A program made the position numbers and the translations under genes. Under the pieces are notes generated by a model. That model had not been told where the DNA came from and ran no database searches. It saw nothing but the letters and a program-made list of their open reading frames with translations. From the NCBI RefSeq assembly GCF_022701255.1, contig NZ_CP031705.1:2431501-2495500 (forward strand): DNA of 64,000 bases, written 5' to 3'. The stretch comes from Microcoleus vaginatus HSN003 (GTDB lineage: Bacteria > Cyanobacteriota > Cyanobacteriia > Cyanobacteriales > Microcoleaceae). Below, piece by piece: positions 39,600 to 47,950 of the stretch; the stretch's first letter is position 1, and each line of letters opens with the position of its first letter.

Positions 39600-40832
39600 T
39601 TACGGTTGTTTTTTGGGGACTTGAGACTGCTTCAAATTTTCGCACACATTTCGGTTAATCAGGATACTAGCCAGCCGGTGTCCGAGTTCATTCCAGTGAC
39701 CCCCACAGGGTACAGAATTCTCAAAACCGTGGGCGCAGACTTGATATTTTTCAGTGTAATCTTGGATCTGTTCGGATAAATTTAGTACCCGAAAACCCTC
39801 GCGTGCGCCCAATTTTTCCAGCCGCCTATCGGGATAAAACAAATCCTGAATGTTGTTCTTTGTCATAAAATTTTTTCGCTTCTCGGCCTCCGGTCTAACT
39901 TGCACCGGATCTCCGATCGTCACAACTAAGAACTCAGCATTTTTCTGAACAACTTCATCCCGCATAGTCACAATCAAACCCTCTGTCACCCTCCACGCCT
40001 CTTGCCAAGCTGCATCCTGAGGTTCCTTGAGGTTGTAGGTACTTAAGTGGGTAAAATCATCCGATAACTCGCGCTTTTTCCGCTCTAAGTCTACTTTTTT
40101 AATGACCTGCAAAATGCGCGAATTGTTGACGAGCAAACTGGGCATCCGGTCTACGAAGGAAACTGCTCTTTCGTTGCGGTCGATCGGCGCCAGATTGCGA
40201 AAAGACATATCCGGTACTAACTTGCCACTAGCATCATAACTAAAAAATGGTCGGTAGCGATCGTATTCCAATTGCGGCGAATTGTTAATTATATCATTAC
40301 CAATAAAAAAAGCAAGAATTACAATATCAGGACTGTAATCCCACACTTTTTTTCGCAGCATCATCAATTGTTGAGCAGTGCTGTAGCCCTGCACCCCGAA
40401 ATTCATGACCTCAACCTTTTTGCGTCCCTTAACAGCTTCGCAGTTGCCTAACTTTCGTTCCAATTTTGACCAGAAAGTTTGTTCGACAGGTACGTGAATT
40501 GCTTCGGTAAAAGAATCGCCCAAAACCGCAACGCGCAAAGTATTTGGAGGTTTTGCTTTTGTATGTTCACGATCGCGCAAACCCTCGCTATTCACCTGCA
40601 CCAAACTCGCACCTTCCCCATTCCACTCACCCGAGGCACCCGGTTTCAGCTTCCAGCCCAAATTCGGATCGGAAGTGTGGAAACCAGTTGGCGCCGAGTC
40701 TACGAAATCTCCTATTTTTGGATAGCCTTCAATCTTGGCCACCCGCAATCCAATTTCACCAATTACCACCCCCATAAACAAACCGCCGAGTGTCAAACCT
40801 AAATTGACACCCAAATTTTTCAACTTGCTCAT
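39600..40832 (-). CDS. SGNH/GDSL hydrolase family protein
   Basis: 410 residues from the ATG at 40832 (MSKLKNLGVNLG); a longer frame would overlap the small gene upstream. N-terminal membrane helix, then the clear nucleophile block AVLGDSFTEA, FFIGNDI in the block III position, and GGHWNELGHRLA with the catalytic His. This is the canonical member of the three SGNH genes. It begins 4 bases after the stop of the DUF5989-type gene. In related clusters such a protein accompanies carbamoyltransferase and SxtJ genes. Confidence 0.85.
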   Translation of the reverse strand: MSKLKNLGVNLGLTLGGLFMGVVIGEIGLRVAKIEGYPKIGDFVDSAPTGFHTSDPNLGWKLKPGASGEWNGEGASLVQVNSEGLRDREHTKAKPPNTLRVAVLGDSFTEAIHVPVEQTFWSKLERKLGNCEAVKGRKKVEVMNFGVQGYSTAQQLMMLRKKVWDYSPDIVILAFFIGNDIINNSPQLEYDRYRPFFSYDASGKLVPDMSFRNLAPIDRNERAVSFVDRMPSLLVNNSRILQVIKKVDLERKKRELSDDFTHLSTYNLKEPQDAAWQEAWRVTEGLIVTMRDEVVQKNAEFLVVTIGDPVQVRPEAEKRKNFMTKNNIQDLFYPDRRLEKLGAREGFRVLNLSEQIQDYTEKYQVCAHGFENSVPCGGHWNELGHRLASILINRNVCENLKQSQVPKKQP

Positions 40833-40836
40833 TATT

Positions 40837-41001
40837 TCAAAACAGCGTGTAAATAAACGGAGCAATCACAGAACCCTGACTCAATACAATCAAAGCTCCT
40901 AAAAAGACTAAAGTCACAATTAACGGCAACATCCAATACTTTTGGCGTTCTTTCATAAACGCCCACAAATCTTTGAGAAAATCTAAAGTTGCTTCAAACA
41001 C
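40837..41001 (-). CDS. DUF5989-type small membrane protein
   Basis: 54 residues, found by reading the gap between two genes. It reads VFEATLDFLKDLWAFMKERQ, then one membrane helix and SQGSVIAPFIYTLF. The helix-rich start, single helix and the SQGS..APFIYTLF ending match the small DUF5989 proteins that lie between SxtJ and SGNH genes. The GTG start directly follows the TAA stop of the SxtJ gene, so it depends on translational coupling. Function unknown; probably part of a membrane complex with SxtJ. Confidence 0.8.
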   Translation of the reverse strand: MFEATLDFLKDLWAFMKERQKYWMLPLIVTLVFLGALIVLSQGSVIAPFIYTLF

Positions 41002-41409
41002 TTAGAAAGGACGCTCCATACTAACTTTTGTTCTTGCTTTACTTGGGATGCGGTAACTATCCATTTTCGGATTGAGTTTTCGCCGCATTGCATCTTCGCC
41101 GAAAATATTTTTGATTACTCCCATCGGCCAAACTATCAGGTAAAAAACTATCCCTAGGATGAGCGGCGTTTGGATTTTGTGGAGGAGCAGTCCAAACCGC
41201 ATCCATGCGTGATAAACGGGATTCAGCGATTTCGGCGCAACCAATCCTAGCACGATTAGCACGGCGCCGATGGCCCAGGGCGCCCAAGGTAGAGAATGCC
41301 GCCGCAGTAAAGGTACTGCTAAACCGAAGATCACTGGAATCAAGCTGCCAATTAGCAGCCCGAAATCGCGCAAGCCTTTTTTGTCGAGTTTTTTAATTTC
41401 GTCGCTCAT
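41002..41409 (-). CDS. SxtJ-family membrane protein
   Basis: 135 residues with three or four membrane helices (DFGLLIGSLIPVIFGLAVPL, WAPWAIGAVLIVLGLVA, LILGIVFYLIVWPMGVIKN). The family is named after an unassigned protein of the saxitoxin cluster but is widespread next to NodU/CmcH-type carbamoyltransferases. The C-terminus is basic and cytoplasmic. It lies 93 bases after the carbamoyltransferase gene and directly abuts the next gene. Confidence 0.85.
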   Translation of the reverse strand: MSDEIKKLDKKGLRDFGLLIGSLIPVIFGLAVPLLRRHSLPWAPWAIGAVLIVLGLVAPKSLNPVYHAWMRFGLLLHKIQTPLILGIVFYLIVWPMGVIKNIFGEDAMRRKLNPKMDSYRIPSKARTKVSMERPF

Positions 41410-41502
41410 TAGAAATGGGGAATTGGGAATTGGGAATGGGGAATTGGGAATTAGTTATTAGTTATTCGTTCCCACAAATAACTAATAACTAATGACTAAT
41501 GA
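41410..41502. repeat. Low-complexity spacer (GGGAATT and CTAATGA heptamers)
   Basis: Runs of ggggaattgggaatt and aactaataactaatgactaatg between the carbamoyltransferase and SxtJ genes. These are STRR-like heptamers within an otherwise tight gene cluster. Confidence 0.85.
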
Positions 41503-43536
41503 CTAATCTAGTTCAAATTCATTTTTCCAAGCATCATCTTGTTTCCAAGGAATTTGTTCGGACTTGGGAAGCAAGTAATTTTCCAAAACCAGATAGTCCA
41601 TTTCGGTTCGCATGAAACAGCGGTAAGCATCCTCTGGAGTGCAAACAATGGGTTCGCCTCGGACGTTGAAAGAAGTATTTACCACAATAGAACAGCCCGA
41701 TCGCTTTTCAAAATGGCTGATTAAGTCATAGTAGCGAGGATTGGTTTCTTTGTGAACAGTTTGAATGCGAGCCGAGTAATCGACGTGGGTGACAGCCGGA
41801 ATCTCCGATCGCGGAATGTTGAGCTTTTCAATGCCAAACAACTGCTCTTGTTCGGGAGTCATCGGAATACGGAGACTGGACTTGACAGGTGCTACCAATA
41901 GCATATAAGGGCTAGAATGGTCCATCTCGAAATAATCCGCAACTCGTTCGGCTAAGATTGACGGCGCAAAAGGTCGAAATGATTCCCGATATTTAATTTT
42001 CAGGTTCATCACGGACTGCATTTTAGCACTGCGGGGATCGCCAATGATCGATCGACCACCCAGAGCCCGCGGGCCAAATTCCATCCGCCCTTGGAACCAT
42101 CCCACCACATTTCCCTGTTCCAAAATTTCCGCCAACTGCGGCATTAATTGGGCATCGTCCAATCGGTGATAGCTGGCTTTGACAGCATCCAAATATTCGA
42201 GAATTTCTGCGTCACTAAACTTCGGGCCCAAATAAGAGCCTCGCATTTGGTCATGACAAGTTAAATGAGCAACCGACTTCGCCACAGTTGCCACCGCTTG
42301 GTTTACAGTGAGAATTTCAGTCCTCTCCTCTACCGCTGCCACAGTTGCCACCGCTTGGGTTGTAGTGAGAACTTCAGTCCTCTCCTCTAACGCTGCGTTT
42401 GTAGTGATAAGTTCAGTCTTGAGGGATTCTATACTATTTGGTGTTGAGTTCGCGCTCACAGTGCGAGTTTGTTCGCAATACTGATACCAAATCGCTAAAG
42501 CCGCGCCCAAAGCACCGCCAGCATCTCCCGCCGCCGGCTGAATCCAAATATCTTTGAAAATACCTTCCCGCAAGAGTCTGCCGTTAGCAACGCAGTTGAG
42601 AGCAACGCCGCCGGCCATACAAAGATAATCGACATTCAATTCTTTTTTAACTGTTCTGCAAAGTCGCAAAACAACTTCTTCGGTAACAACTTGAATGGAA
42701 GCGGCAATATCCATTTCCCGCTGAGTCAATTTTCCTTCAGCTTGACGCGGCGGCCCTTCAAACAGTTCGTCAAACTTCTTATTTGTCATGGTTAAGCCAA
42801 CTGTATAGTTGAAATAATCCATGTTCAAACGAAAAGTTCCGTCATCTTTGAGGTCGATTAAATAGTTAAGAATCTTGTCTACATACTTGGGTTCGCCGTA
42901 AGGAGCTAAACCCATGAGTTTGTATTCACCAGAGTTGACTTTGAAGCCGGTGTAATAGGTGAAAGCTGAATAAAGCAAGCCCAAGGAGTGGGGAAAATCG
43001 ATTTCCCACTGAGGTGTAAGTTCGTTACCGTCTCCCAACCAAACTGAGGTTGTTGCCCACTCGCCCACGCCGTCGAGGCACAAAACGGCGGCTTTTTGAA
43101 ACGGGCTGGGGAAAAATGCCGATGCTGCGTGGGATTGGTGGTGCTCGGTAAATAGCAGAGATGGCAGTTTATTCGTTTTGCAGTTTGCTATTGCTGCCAG
43201 ATCTCTTTTGAGCATGGTTTTGAGGTAAAGCTTTTCTTTGAGCCATATCGGCATGGCTGCTAGGAAAGAGCGAAAACCTTGGGGTGCGTAGGCTAAATAG
43301 GTTTCGAGAAGGCGCTCGAATTTGACTAAAGGTTTGTCGTAAAAGACTATTCGATCGAGTTCCCGCAAATCTATTTTTGCTTCTTTCAGGCAATAAGCGA
43401 TCGCATTCTTGGGAAATCTGGCGTCGTGCTTTTTGCGGGAAAATCTCTCTTCCTGCGCTGCGGCAATAATTTCTCCGTCGCGAACTAAGGCTGCGGCGCT
43501 GTCGTGATAGTACGCCGAGATTCCAAGTATGTTCAT
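41503..43536 (-). CDS. Carbamoyltransferase (NodU/SxtI/TobZ family)
   Basis: 677 residues from the ATG at 43536 (MNILGISAYYHDSAAALV); a short in-frame extension exists upstream. The N-terminal Kae1/TsaD-like domain makes carbamoyl-adenylate from carbamoyl phosphate and ATP; the C-terminal domain passes the group to a sugar hydroxyl. Markers: the HHQSHAASAF metal-binding motif, CLAGG-like YLCMAGGVALNCVANG, the EFGPRALGGRSI block, and CSIVVNTSFNVRGEPIV. Between the two domains (about residues 365-418) is a 19-residue unit repeated twice with a third partial copy, absent from the family as I know it. First gene of the SxtJ cluster. Confidence 0.92.
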   Translation of the reverse strand: MNILGISAYYHDSAAALVRDGEIIAAAQEERFSRKKHDARFPKNAIAYCLKEAKIDLRELDRIVFYDKPLVKFERLLETYLAYAPQGFRSFLAAMPIWLKEKLYLKTMLKRDLAAIANCKTNKLPSLLFTEHHQSHAASAFFPSPFQKAAVLCLDGVGEWATTSVWLGDGNELTPQWEIDFPHSLGLLYSAFTYYTGFKVNSGEYKLMGLAPYGEPKYVDKILNYLIDLKDDGTFRLNMDYFNYTVGLTMTNKKFDELFEGPPRQAEGKLTQREMDIAASIQVVTEEVVLRLCRTVKKELNVDYLCMAGGVALNCVANGRLLREGIFKDIWIQPAAGDAGGALGAALAIWYQYCEQTRTVSANSTPNSIESLKTELITTNAALEERTEVLTTTQAVATVAAVEERTEILTVNQAVATVAKSVAHLTCHDQMRGSYLGPKFSDAEILEYLDAVKASYHRLDDAQLMPQLAEILEQGNVVGWFQGRMEFGPRALGGRSIIGDPRSAKMQSVMNLKIKYRESFRPFAPSILAERVADYFEMDHSSPYMLLVAPVKSSLRIPMTPEQEQLFGIEKLNIPRSEIPAVTHVDYSARIQTVHKETNPRYYDLISHFEKRSGCSIVVNTSFNVRGEPIVCTPEDAYRCFMRTEMDYLVLENYLLPKSEQIPWKQDDAWKNEFELD
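42281..42440 (-). repeat. 57-bp in-frame tandem repeat in the carbamoyltransferase gene
   Basis: gccacagttgccaccgcttg begins at 42281 and again at 42338 (period 57, 19 codons); a degenerate third unit follows to about 42440. The encoded unit reads EERTEVLTTTQAVATVA. It adds a flexible linker between catalytic halves. Confidence 0.85.
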
Positions 43537-43661
43537 CCCTCTCCTCACAAATCGCAATGCGTCTGGATCTGACTGTTTAACTGTTGGGGGTCTGGGCGGC
43601 TAGAAGTCCTCCCGCCAAATCGAAGATTTCGCGTTGGGATACGCGGACACCCCAGGTCAAT

Positions 43662-43850
43662 TATAGAACCCATTTGAGATCTTTTGACGATCGCCCTTCA
43701 TGTGATACCACTTTTTTAAAGTTATGACAGACTTTTGCAACAGGGAAAGGTGGATATTTACAATGTCTTGTCCTCCTCGATCTCTATCGGATCTTTAGAA
43801 AAATGGTATGAGATCGACTCAGCCACGGGCGATCGACTCAGCCACGGGCG
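43662..43850. repeat. Dispersed repeat and 19-bp tandem units upstream of the carbamoyltransferase
   Basis: agaacccatttgagatcttt followed by (t/a)acgatcg at about 43664-43693 occurs again at about 46946-46975, upstream of the glycosyltransferase gene. At 43812-43849 the unit gatcgactcagccacgggc is present twice. No gene is visible in 43537-43928; the promoter of the carbamoyltransferase cluster should lie here. Confidence 0.75.
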
Positions 43851-43928
43851 ATCGACATCCAATTGCCCCAAGGAAAGAGAGTGATGCAGTTTCAACCAAA
43901 ACGGGGAAGGGTTGTTGGTTGTCTCTGC

Positions 43929-45725
43929 TTACTGAATTAATGTAAAATTACCTTTTAACTTGAAGGCTTTCCCCGTATCGGCATCTAAGGCCCAAGCTTT
44001 TATTGTTCCCGCTTTTGGGGGAATTTGATTAGCCAAGATAACTTTTTCCCAACCTGACTTGGAGTAGGCTTTGTTTCCTAACACTTTAGCAATATCTTGT
44101 CTGTTGAGTTCCACCGAAGCGATCGCAAATATAATTGATTCGCCGTGTTGATTTTCGTATGTCAAAATTACTCCATCTGCTGGCTTGACTTTTTCCGGCA
44201 AAATAGCCCATCCTCTCACCGCGTACTTATCTTTACCCACAGGTTCCATGCTATTCAACCAGCCATAATCTACTCCCGCTACTTTCTGGCCTTTAATCTC
44301 TTGTATTTTGTTACTGGTTGCTAATTTTGGCTGTAAAAATCCCATGCGGTTCAAGATGTTTGCTCTTGCTTTCATGATGTTCAATAGGGTAGCTTGTACT
44401 TGTTTATCGTTGGGCTCGTTCCACAGCCATATCAAGCAATTATCTGTATTCACGACGTTGACGAACGTTAAACAAGTTTTTCCTCGGTTACGAGCAACCT
44501 GGCTTTCGCCCATCTGGTCGATGCCATAGCCAATCGCGATTCCATGCAACAATATAAAGAGGGTTAGCACCGATGACAGCACTCGGTTTAACGTTAGATT
44601 ATGCCGCGTTAAAAGTCCTCTCGCTGCGGCGTCCTCCCAAACAATGGTTATTAAGTAAATCAGAGGAATCGCTAAATAAACCGCAAACGTTGCATATCTA
44701 GAAGAGAGAGATTGTTTTACACCAAACCCAACGCGACCGGAGGCTGTAATCGCAGCGCTGATAATGGTATATCCGGCGATCGCTAACCAACCTAATGTAC
44801 GATTGATGAGATTTTTCTGCTCTCTAAATTTCCCTATATAAACACAACAAATTATCAAACTTCCAACTAAAATTACACCCACAATTGTGGCAATGGTTAA
44901 GTTACCTCCAGCCAACGGCGCACCCAAGAACGCTAAAAAGTAGTTCAGTGCTTTCACTGGATGCAAAACTCCCTCTGCAAAGCTAGGACTAGCAGGTGGC
45001 TTTTTGTAGTTATAAAAATAAAAGTAAACAACTACATTAGAAACAAATCCAACTAGCCCCGCGCCAATTAACCATTTCTCCCTCATTAAATCTTTCCAGT
45101 TTTGGAACTTAGCGAGGGCAAACACTGGAAAAACGATTGCCCAGCATAGCAGCCCATTCGCATAGGAAAAAGTCGCCACGGTTGATAAAATAATGCCAAT
45201 TAAAACCTGAGTTCTGAGACTTAAATTTGAGTAAGCGACTAAAATACAGGCAACGATACAAGTAATCGGCACGAAAACAACAACTTGAATCCCCCACAAC
45301 CAATTTTCTTGCTGACTGGGTGAAAAGATAAGTAAATTCGCCAGAAAAGCGAGTAAAATCAATTTGGTCGAACTTCCCCCAACGGTCAGCCGACTTAAAC
45401 GGTACAGACTGAACGAGATAAAACAGGCAAGAATAAACGACACCAACATCTGATATCTGACATCCCAACCTGTGAGGTAAGCTAACCCGATAAACAAAAT
45501 TCGGGGAAATAATTTCCGACTTTCGTTATGCTGAGAAATTAAGTCTTGAAACGTCAAAGACCCGGCATAGATTTTCTCAAACATCTCAGCCATAAACCAT
45601 TCATCCCAATTGGGAACGTTAACGCTGTATTTTAAAATTAGAATTCCCGTCAAACCAGCGGGAATAATTGCCAGCCCAAACGCGAGAATTTGCCAAATAT
45701 TTGCACGCCACTTTGAAAGTTTCAT
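43929..45725 (-). CDS. Polytopic membrane protein, probable glycan-assembly component
   Basis: 598 residues with about ten membrane helices (residues 10-410) and a soluble C-terminal domain (about 450-598). VPNWDEWFMAEMFEKI in the first outside loop resembles the acidic loop of polyprenyl-phosphate-dependent GT-C glycosyltransferases. The C-terminal domain (DGVILTYENQHGESIIFAIA) is beta-rich. It follows the GT2 gene by 18 bases, the classic pairing of a lipid-linked sugar maker with a GT-C-type transferase. Function inferred from pairing, not from a firm family match. Confidence 0.7.
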   Translation of the reverse strand: MKLSKWRANIWQILAFGLAIIPAGLTGILILKYSVNVPNWDEWFMAEMFEKIYAGSLTFQDLISQHNESRKLFPRILFIGLAYLTGWDVRYQMLVSFILACFISFSLYRLSRLTVGGSSTKLILLAFLANLLIFSPSQQENWLWGIQVVVFVPITCIVACILVAYSNLSLRTQVLIGIILSTVATFSYANGLLCWAIVFPVFALAKFQNWKDLMREKWLIGAGLVGFVSNVVVYFYFYNYKKPPASPSFAEGVLHPVKALNYFLAFLGAPLAGGNLTIATIVGVILVGSLIICCVYIGKFREQKNLINRTLGWLAIAGYTIISAAITASGRVGFGVKQSLSSRYATFAVYLAIPLIYLITIVWEDAAARGLLTRHNLTLNRVLSSVLTLFILLHGIAIGYGIDQMGESQVARNRGKTCLTFVNVVNTDNCLIWLWNEPNDKQVQATLLNIMKARANILNRMGFLQPKLATSNKIQEIKGQKVAGVDYGWLNSMEPVGKDKYAVRGWAILPEKVKPADGVILTYENQHGESIIFAIASVELNRQDIAKVLGNKAYSKSGWEKVILANQIPPKAGTIKAWALDADTGKAFKLKGNFTLIQ

Positions 45726-45743
45726 GGGTAAGTTATAATTCCT

Positions 45744-46679
45744 TTATTCTTCAAACCCAATTTTTTCTCTGATTATGTAGTAAGGACGTTGTTTGACCTC
45801 ATCATAAATCCGACCGATGTATTCACCGATGATGCCTAAAGACACCAACTGAATGCCACCTAAAAAGAAAGTGGTCGTTAAACCGTGATCCCAAGATAGC
45901 AACTCTTGCCGCAAAACAAACTTATAATACAGTCCAACGAGGCCAATGATAAAAGATGCGCTCGCAAAAGTCAAGCCCAAGAAAATCGAAATTTTCAATG
46001 GAATGGTGGAAAATGAAAATATTCCATCAAAAGCAAGCTGGATTAACTTCAACAACGTCACTCTTGGTTCACCTTTATATCGCGGTCCCCGTTCGACCAC
46101 AATTCCTGTTTGTTTAAACCCGGCAAACGCTCTTAAACCGCTGATATATTTATTGCGTTCTGGCATACTGCGAAGCGCCAAAATCACTTTTCGATCGATT
46201 AAGGAAAAAATGCCCGCATCTAAAGCAACTGGAATTCCCGATAACCTATTTTGAATCCAATAAAATACCTTAAAAGCCCATCGTTTCAGCCATTTTTCCT
46301 TTCTTTTTTCCCTAATGGCATAGACCACATCGTATCCTTCTTGCCATTTTTCTACAAAGTTTAAAATGGCTTCCGGAGAGTCTTGTAAATCTCCATCCAT
46401 CAGGACAACTGCGTTGCCGTTTGCCTGGTCAATTCCTGCCGATAAAGCACACTGATGACCAAAGTTTCGCGATAAATTTATTATCTTAATTTCCGGATAT
46501 TTTTGGTTCAGCTCGATTAAAATTTCTAGGGAAGAATCTTTGCTGCCATCGTTGATAAAGATGACCTCGCTAGACCCTTCTAATTGCCCCATAACGTTGT
46601 GCAATCGTTTCCATAACTCCCCAAGAGTTTCTTCTTCATTAAAAATCGGTATCACCACTGAATAATCTGCACCCATCAT
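45744..46679 (-). CDS. Family 2 glycosyltransferase (polyprenyl-phosphate glycosyltransferase type)
   Basis: 312 residues from the ATG at 46679 (MMGADYSVVIPIFNEEETL), with GAGGAAG just upstream deciding this start over the longer open frame. Motifs: VVIPIFNEEETL, FINDGSKDSSLEIL, LMDGDLQDSPE (DxD-type) and two C-terminal membrane helices, as in GtrB/DPM1-like enzymes that load a sugar onto undecaprenyl phosphate at the cytoplasmic face. Co-transcribed with the membrane protein downstream. Confidence 0.92.
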   Translation of the reverse strand: MMGADYSVVIPIFNEEETLGELWKRLHNVMGQLEGSSEVIFINDGSKDSSLEILIELNQKYPEIKIINLSRNFGHQCALSAGIDQANGNAVVLMDGDLQDSPEAILNFVEKWQEGYDVVYAIREKRKEKWLKRWAFKVFYWIQNRLSGIPVALDAGIFSLIDRKVILALRSMPERNKYISGLRAFAGFKQTGIVVERGPRYKGEPRVTLLKLIQLAFDGIFSFSTIPLKISIFLGLTFASASFIIGLVGLYYKFVLRQELLSWDHGLTTTFFLGGIQLVSLGIIGEYIGRIYDEVKQRPYYIIREKIGFEE

Positions 46680-46766
46680 CGACTTCCTCACCACAGGGAT
46701 TTTCACGCTAATCCCAATAATATATAGCGGATTGCAGCCGCATGAGGTAGACCTTCGTTTGTATAG

Positions 46767-46946
46767 AACAATACTCCGGACTGTTTTGGCAACGATACTA
46801 CAAGCTTTACAGGGCAAGGATCATAAAAAAGTCGAATTAAATGCCGCGTCAGGGGTGGAGCTGACATTGATTTAATTATCCACAGTGGCTCAAAGTCAAG
46901 CGAGAATAAGCCATTGGGCCATATAAAAACTGTCCGGACTATTGAT
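46767..46946. repeat. 180-bp MITE-like inverted repeat
   Basis: The arms 46767-46787 and 46926-46946 are complementary at 18 of 21 positions (core TCCGGAC). No gene lies inside. It overlaps the start of the dispersed agaacccatttgag repeat on its right. With that repeat it accounts for most of the gap 46680-47228; the rest (about 46976-47228) includes gatcg-rich short repeats and no gene. Confidence 0.75.
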
Positions 46947-47228
46947 AGAACCCATTTGAGATCTTTTAACGATCGGCCACGGCGGGCGATCGCCTCATAG
47001 CGGTCGATCGACTCATACCGGTGGATGGTTAACATTGACCTACCTAATTGTTTATACGCCCTTTCTTTCACATTTTGGCACAAAATGCAAGGGCTAATTG
47101 AGAATGGTGCAAGATCTCAGTTTAAACGATCGCCTGGACAGATTTTCAAGTTGGTTGTCCCCCATCAAGTGGGGTTTTAGACCCAAGTTTTTGATAACCT
47201 GTTTACCAGCAGTTTTTTGCCCCAAGCC

Positions 47229-47714
47229 TTAGCGCCTGGAAATCCGCCGTCCCCAAGCCCTGAAGTACGTGGCCACGGGAAATTGATAAAATTCACCGAT
47301 CAACCATAGCACAATGCCTAAGTGGGACAAAAAAGCTAAGCCTGTCCAAGCTGCGGGCAGCCACGACAAGCGGCTGCCGGGAACCGGGGGAAAATAGTAA
47401 GCTGAAAGTCCCAGCAAGGTAGTGGGAAGGAAAATTAGACCAAAAGCCGCTGCCAAGTAGGGCCATCCAAATTCTACGCCTTCGAGGTGGGCTCCTATCC
47501 ACCGTTTACCGTTCCAGTGCCAACTTACGGGCGGTTGGCGATCGGCCATTTGGAGCGATTGTCTTTCAACGCTTGCGGTATAAATGTGCTGGCAGAAGTT
47601 GCAAGCTAGGGCGTCCATCATCGGCATGGTAGAAATTTGACCGGTGCGGCACACGGGACAGGGATATGTATCTTGAGGGTTGAAAGGTCGGGTTGATTTT
47701 TTGAAAGTCTGCAT
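47229..47714 (-). CDS. Zinc-ribbon membrane protein, conserved in cyanobacteria
   Basis: 161 residues. The N-terminal zinc ribbon has CPVC (about 19-22) and CNFC (about 38-41); the middle WHWNGKRWIGAHLEGVEFGW is followed by two membrane helices (YLAAAFGLIFLPTTLLGL and WTGLAFLSHLGIVLWLI) and a basic tail. I recognise it only as a conserved cyanobacterial hypothetical protein. Alone on the minus strand. Confidence 0.75.
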   Translation of the reverse strand: MQTFKKSTRPFNPQDTYPCPVCRTGQISTMPMMDALACNFCQHIYTASVERQSLQMADRQPPVSWHWNGKRWIGAHLEGVEFGWPYLAAAFGLIFLPTTLLGLSAYYFPPVPGSRLSWLPAAWTGLAFLSHLGIVLWLIGEFYQFPVATYFRAWGRRISRR

Positions 47715-47863
47715 GGATCAGGCTGTTTGTCAAGATATTGAGCGATCTTAACAAAGTACAGAGATTATGGGTTGGCTGAGGGCGGTTTTTGTATCTAGAT
47801 TGTTGGTGATTTAACAGGTTTTTTCACGCTTACGGGCCCCACGGGTTAATGCGGGTTGATATT

Positions 47864-47935
47864 AGACCTCTCCAATAATTATTATTGTGGAACAGGCATC
47901 CTGCCTGTTCAAGACTGGCAATTCTTGCGATGTCT
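47864..47935. repeat. AGACATCTCC MITE, copy 1
   Basis: agacctctccaataattatt, then the palindrome GAACAGGCATCCTGCCTGTTC-type core, ending cgatgtct. Divergent copy of the elements at 48915 and 49144. It lies 15 bases beyond the NAD kinase stop. Confidence 0.75.
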
Positions 47936-47950
47936 ATTGAAGGATTCGGA

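Noticed and set aside
46680..46817. N-terminal extension of the GT2 glycosyltransferase
   Set aside because: GAGGAAG directly before ATGATG at 46679 and the family's start at VVIPIFNEEE support the shorter form.
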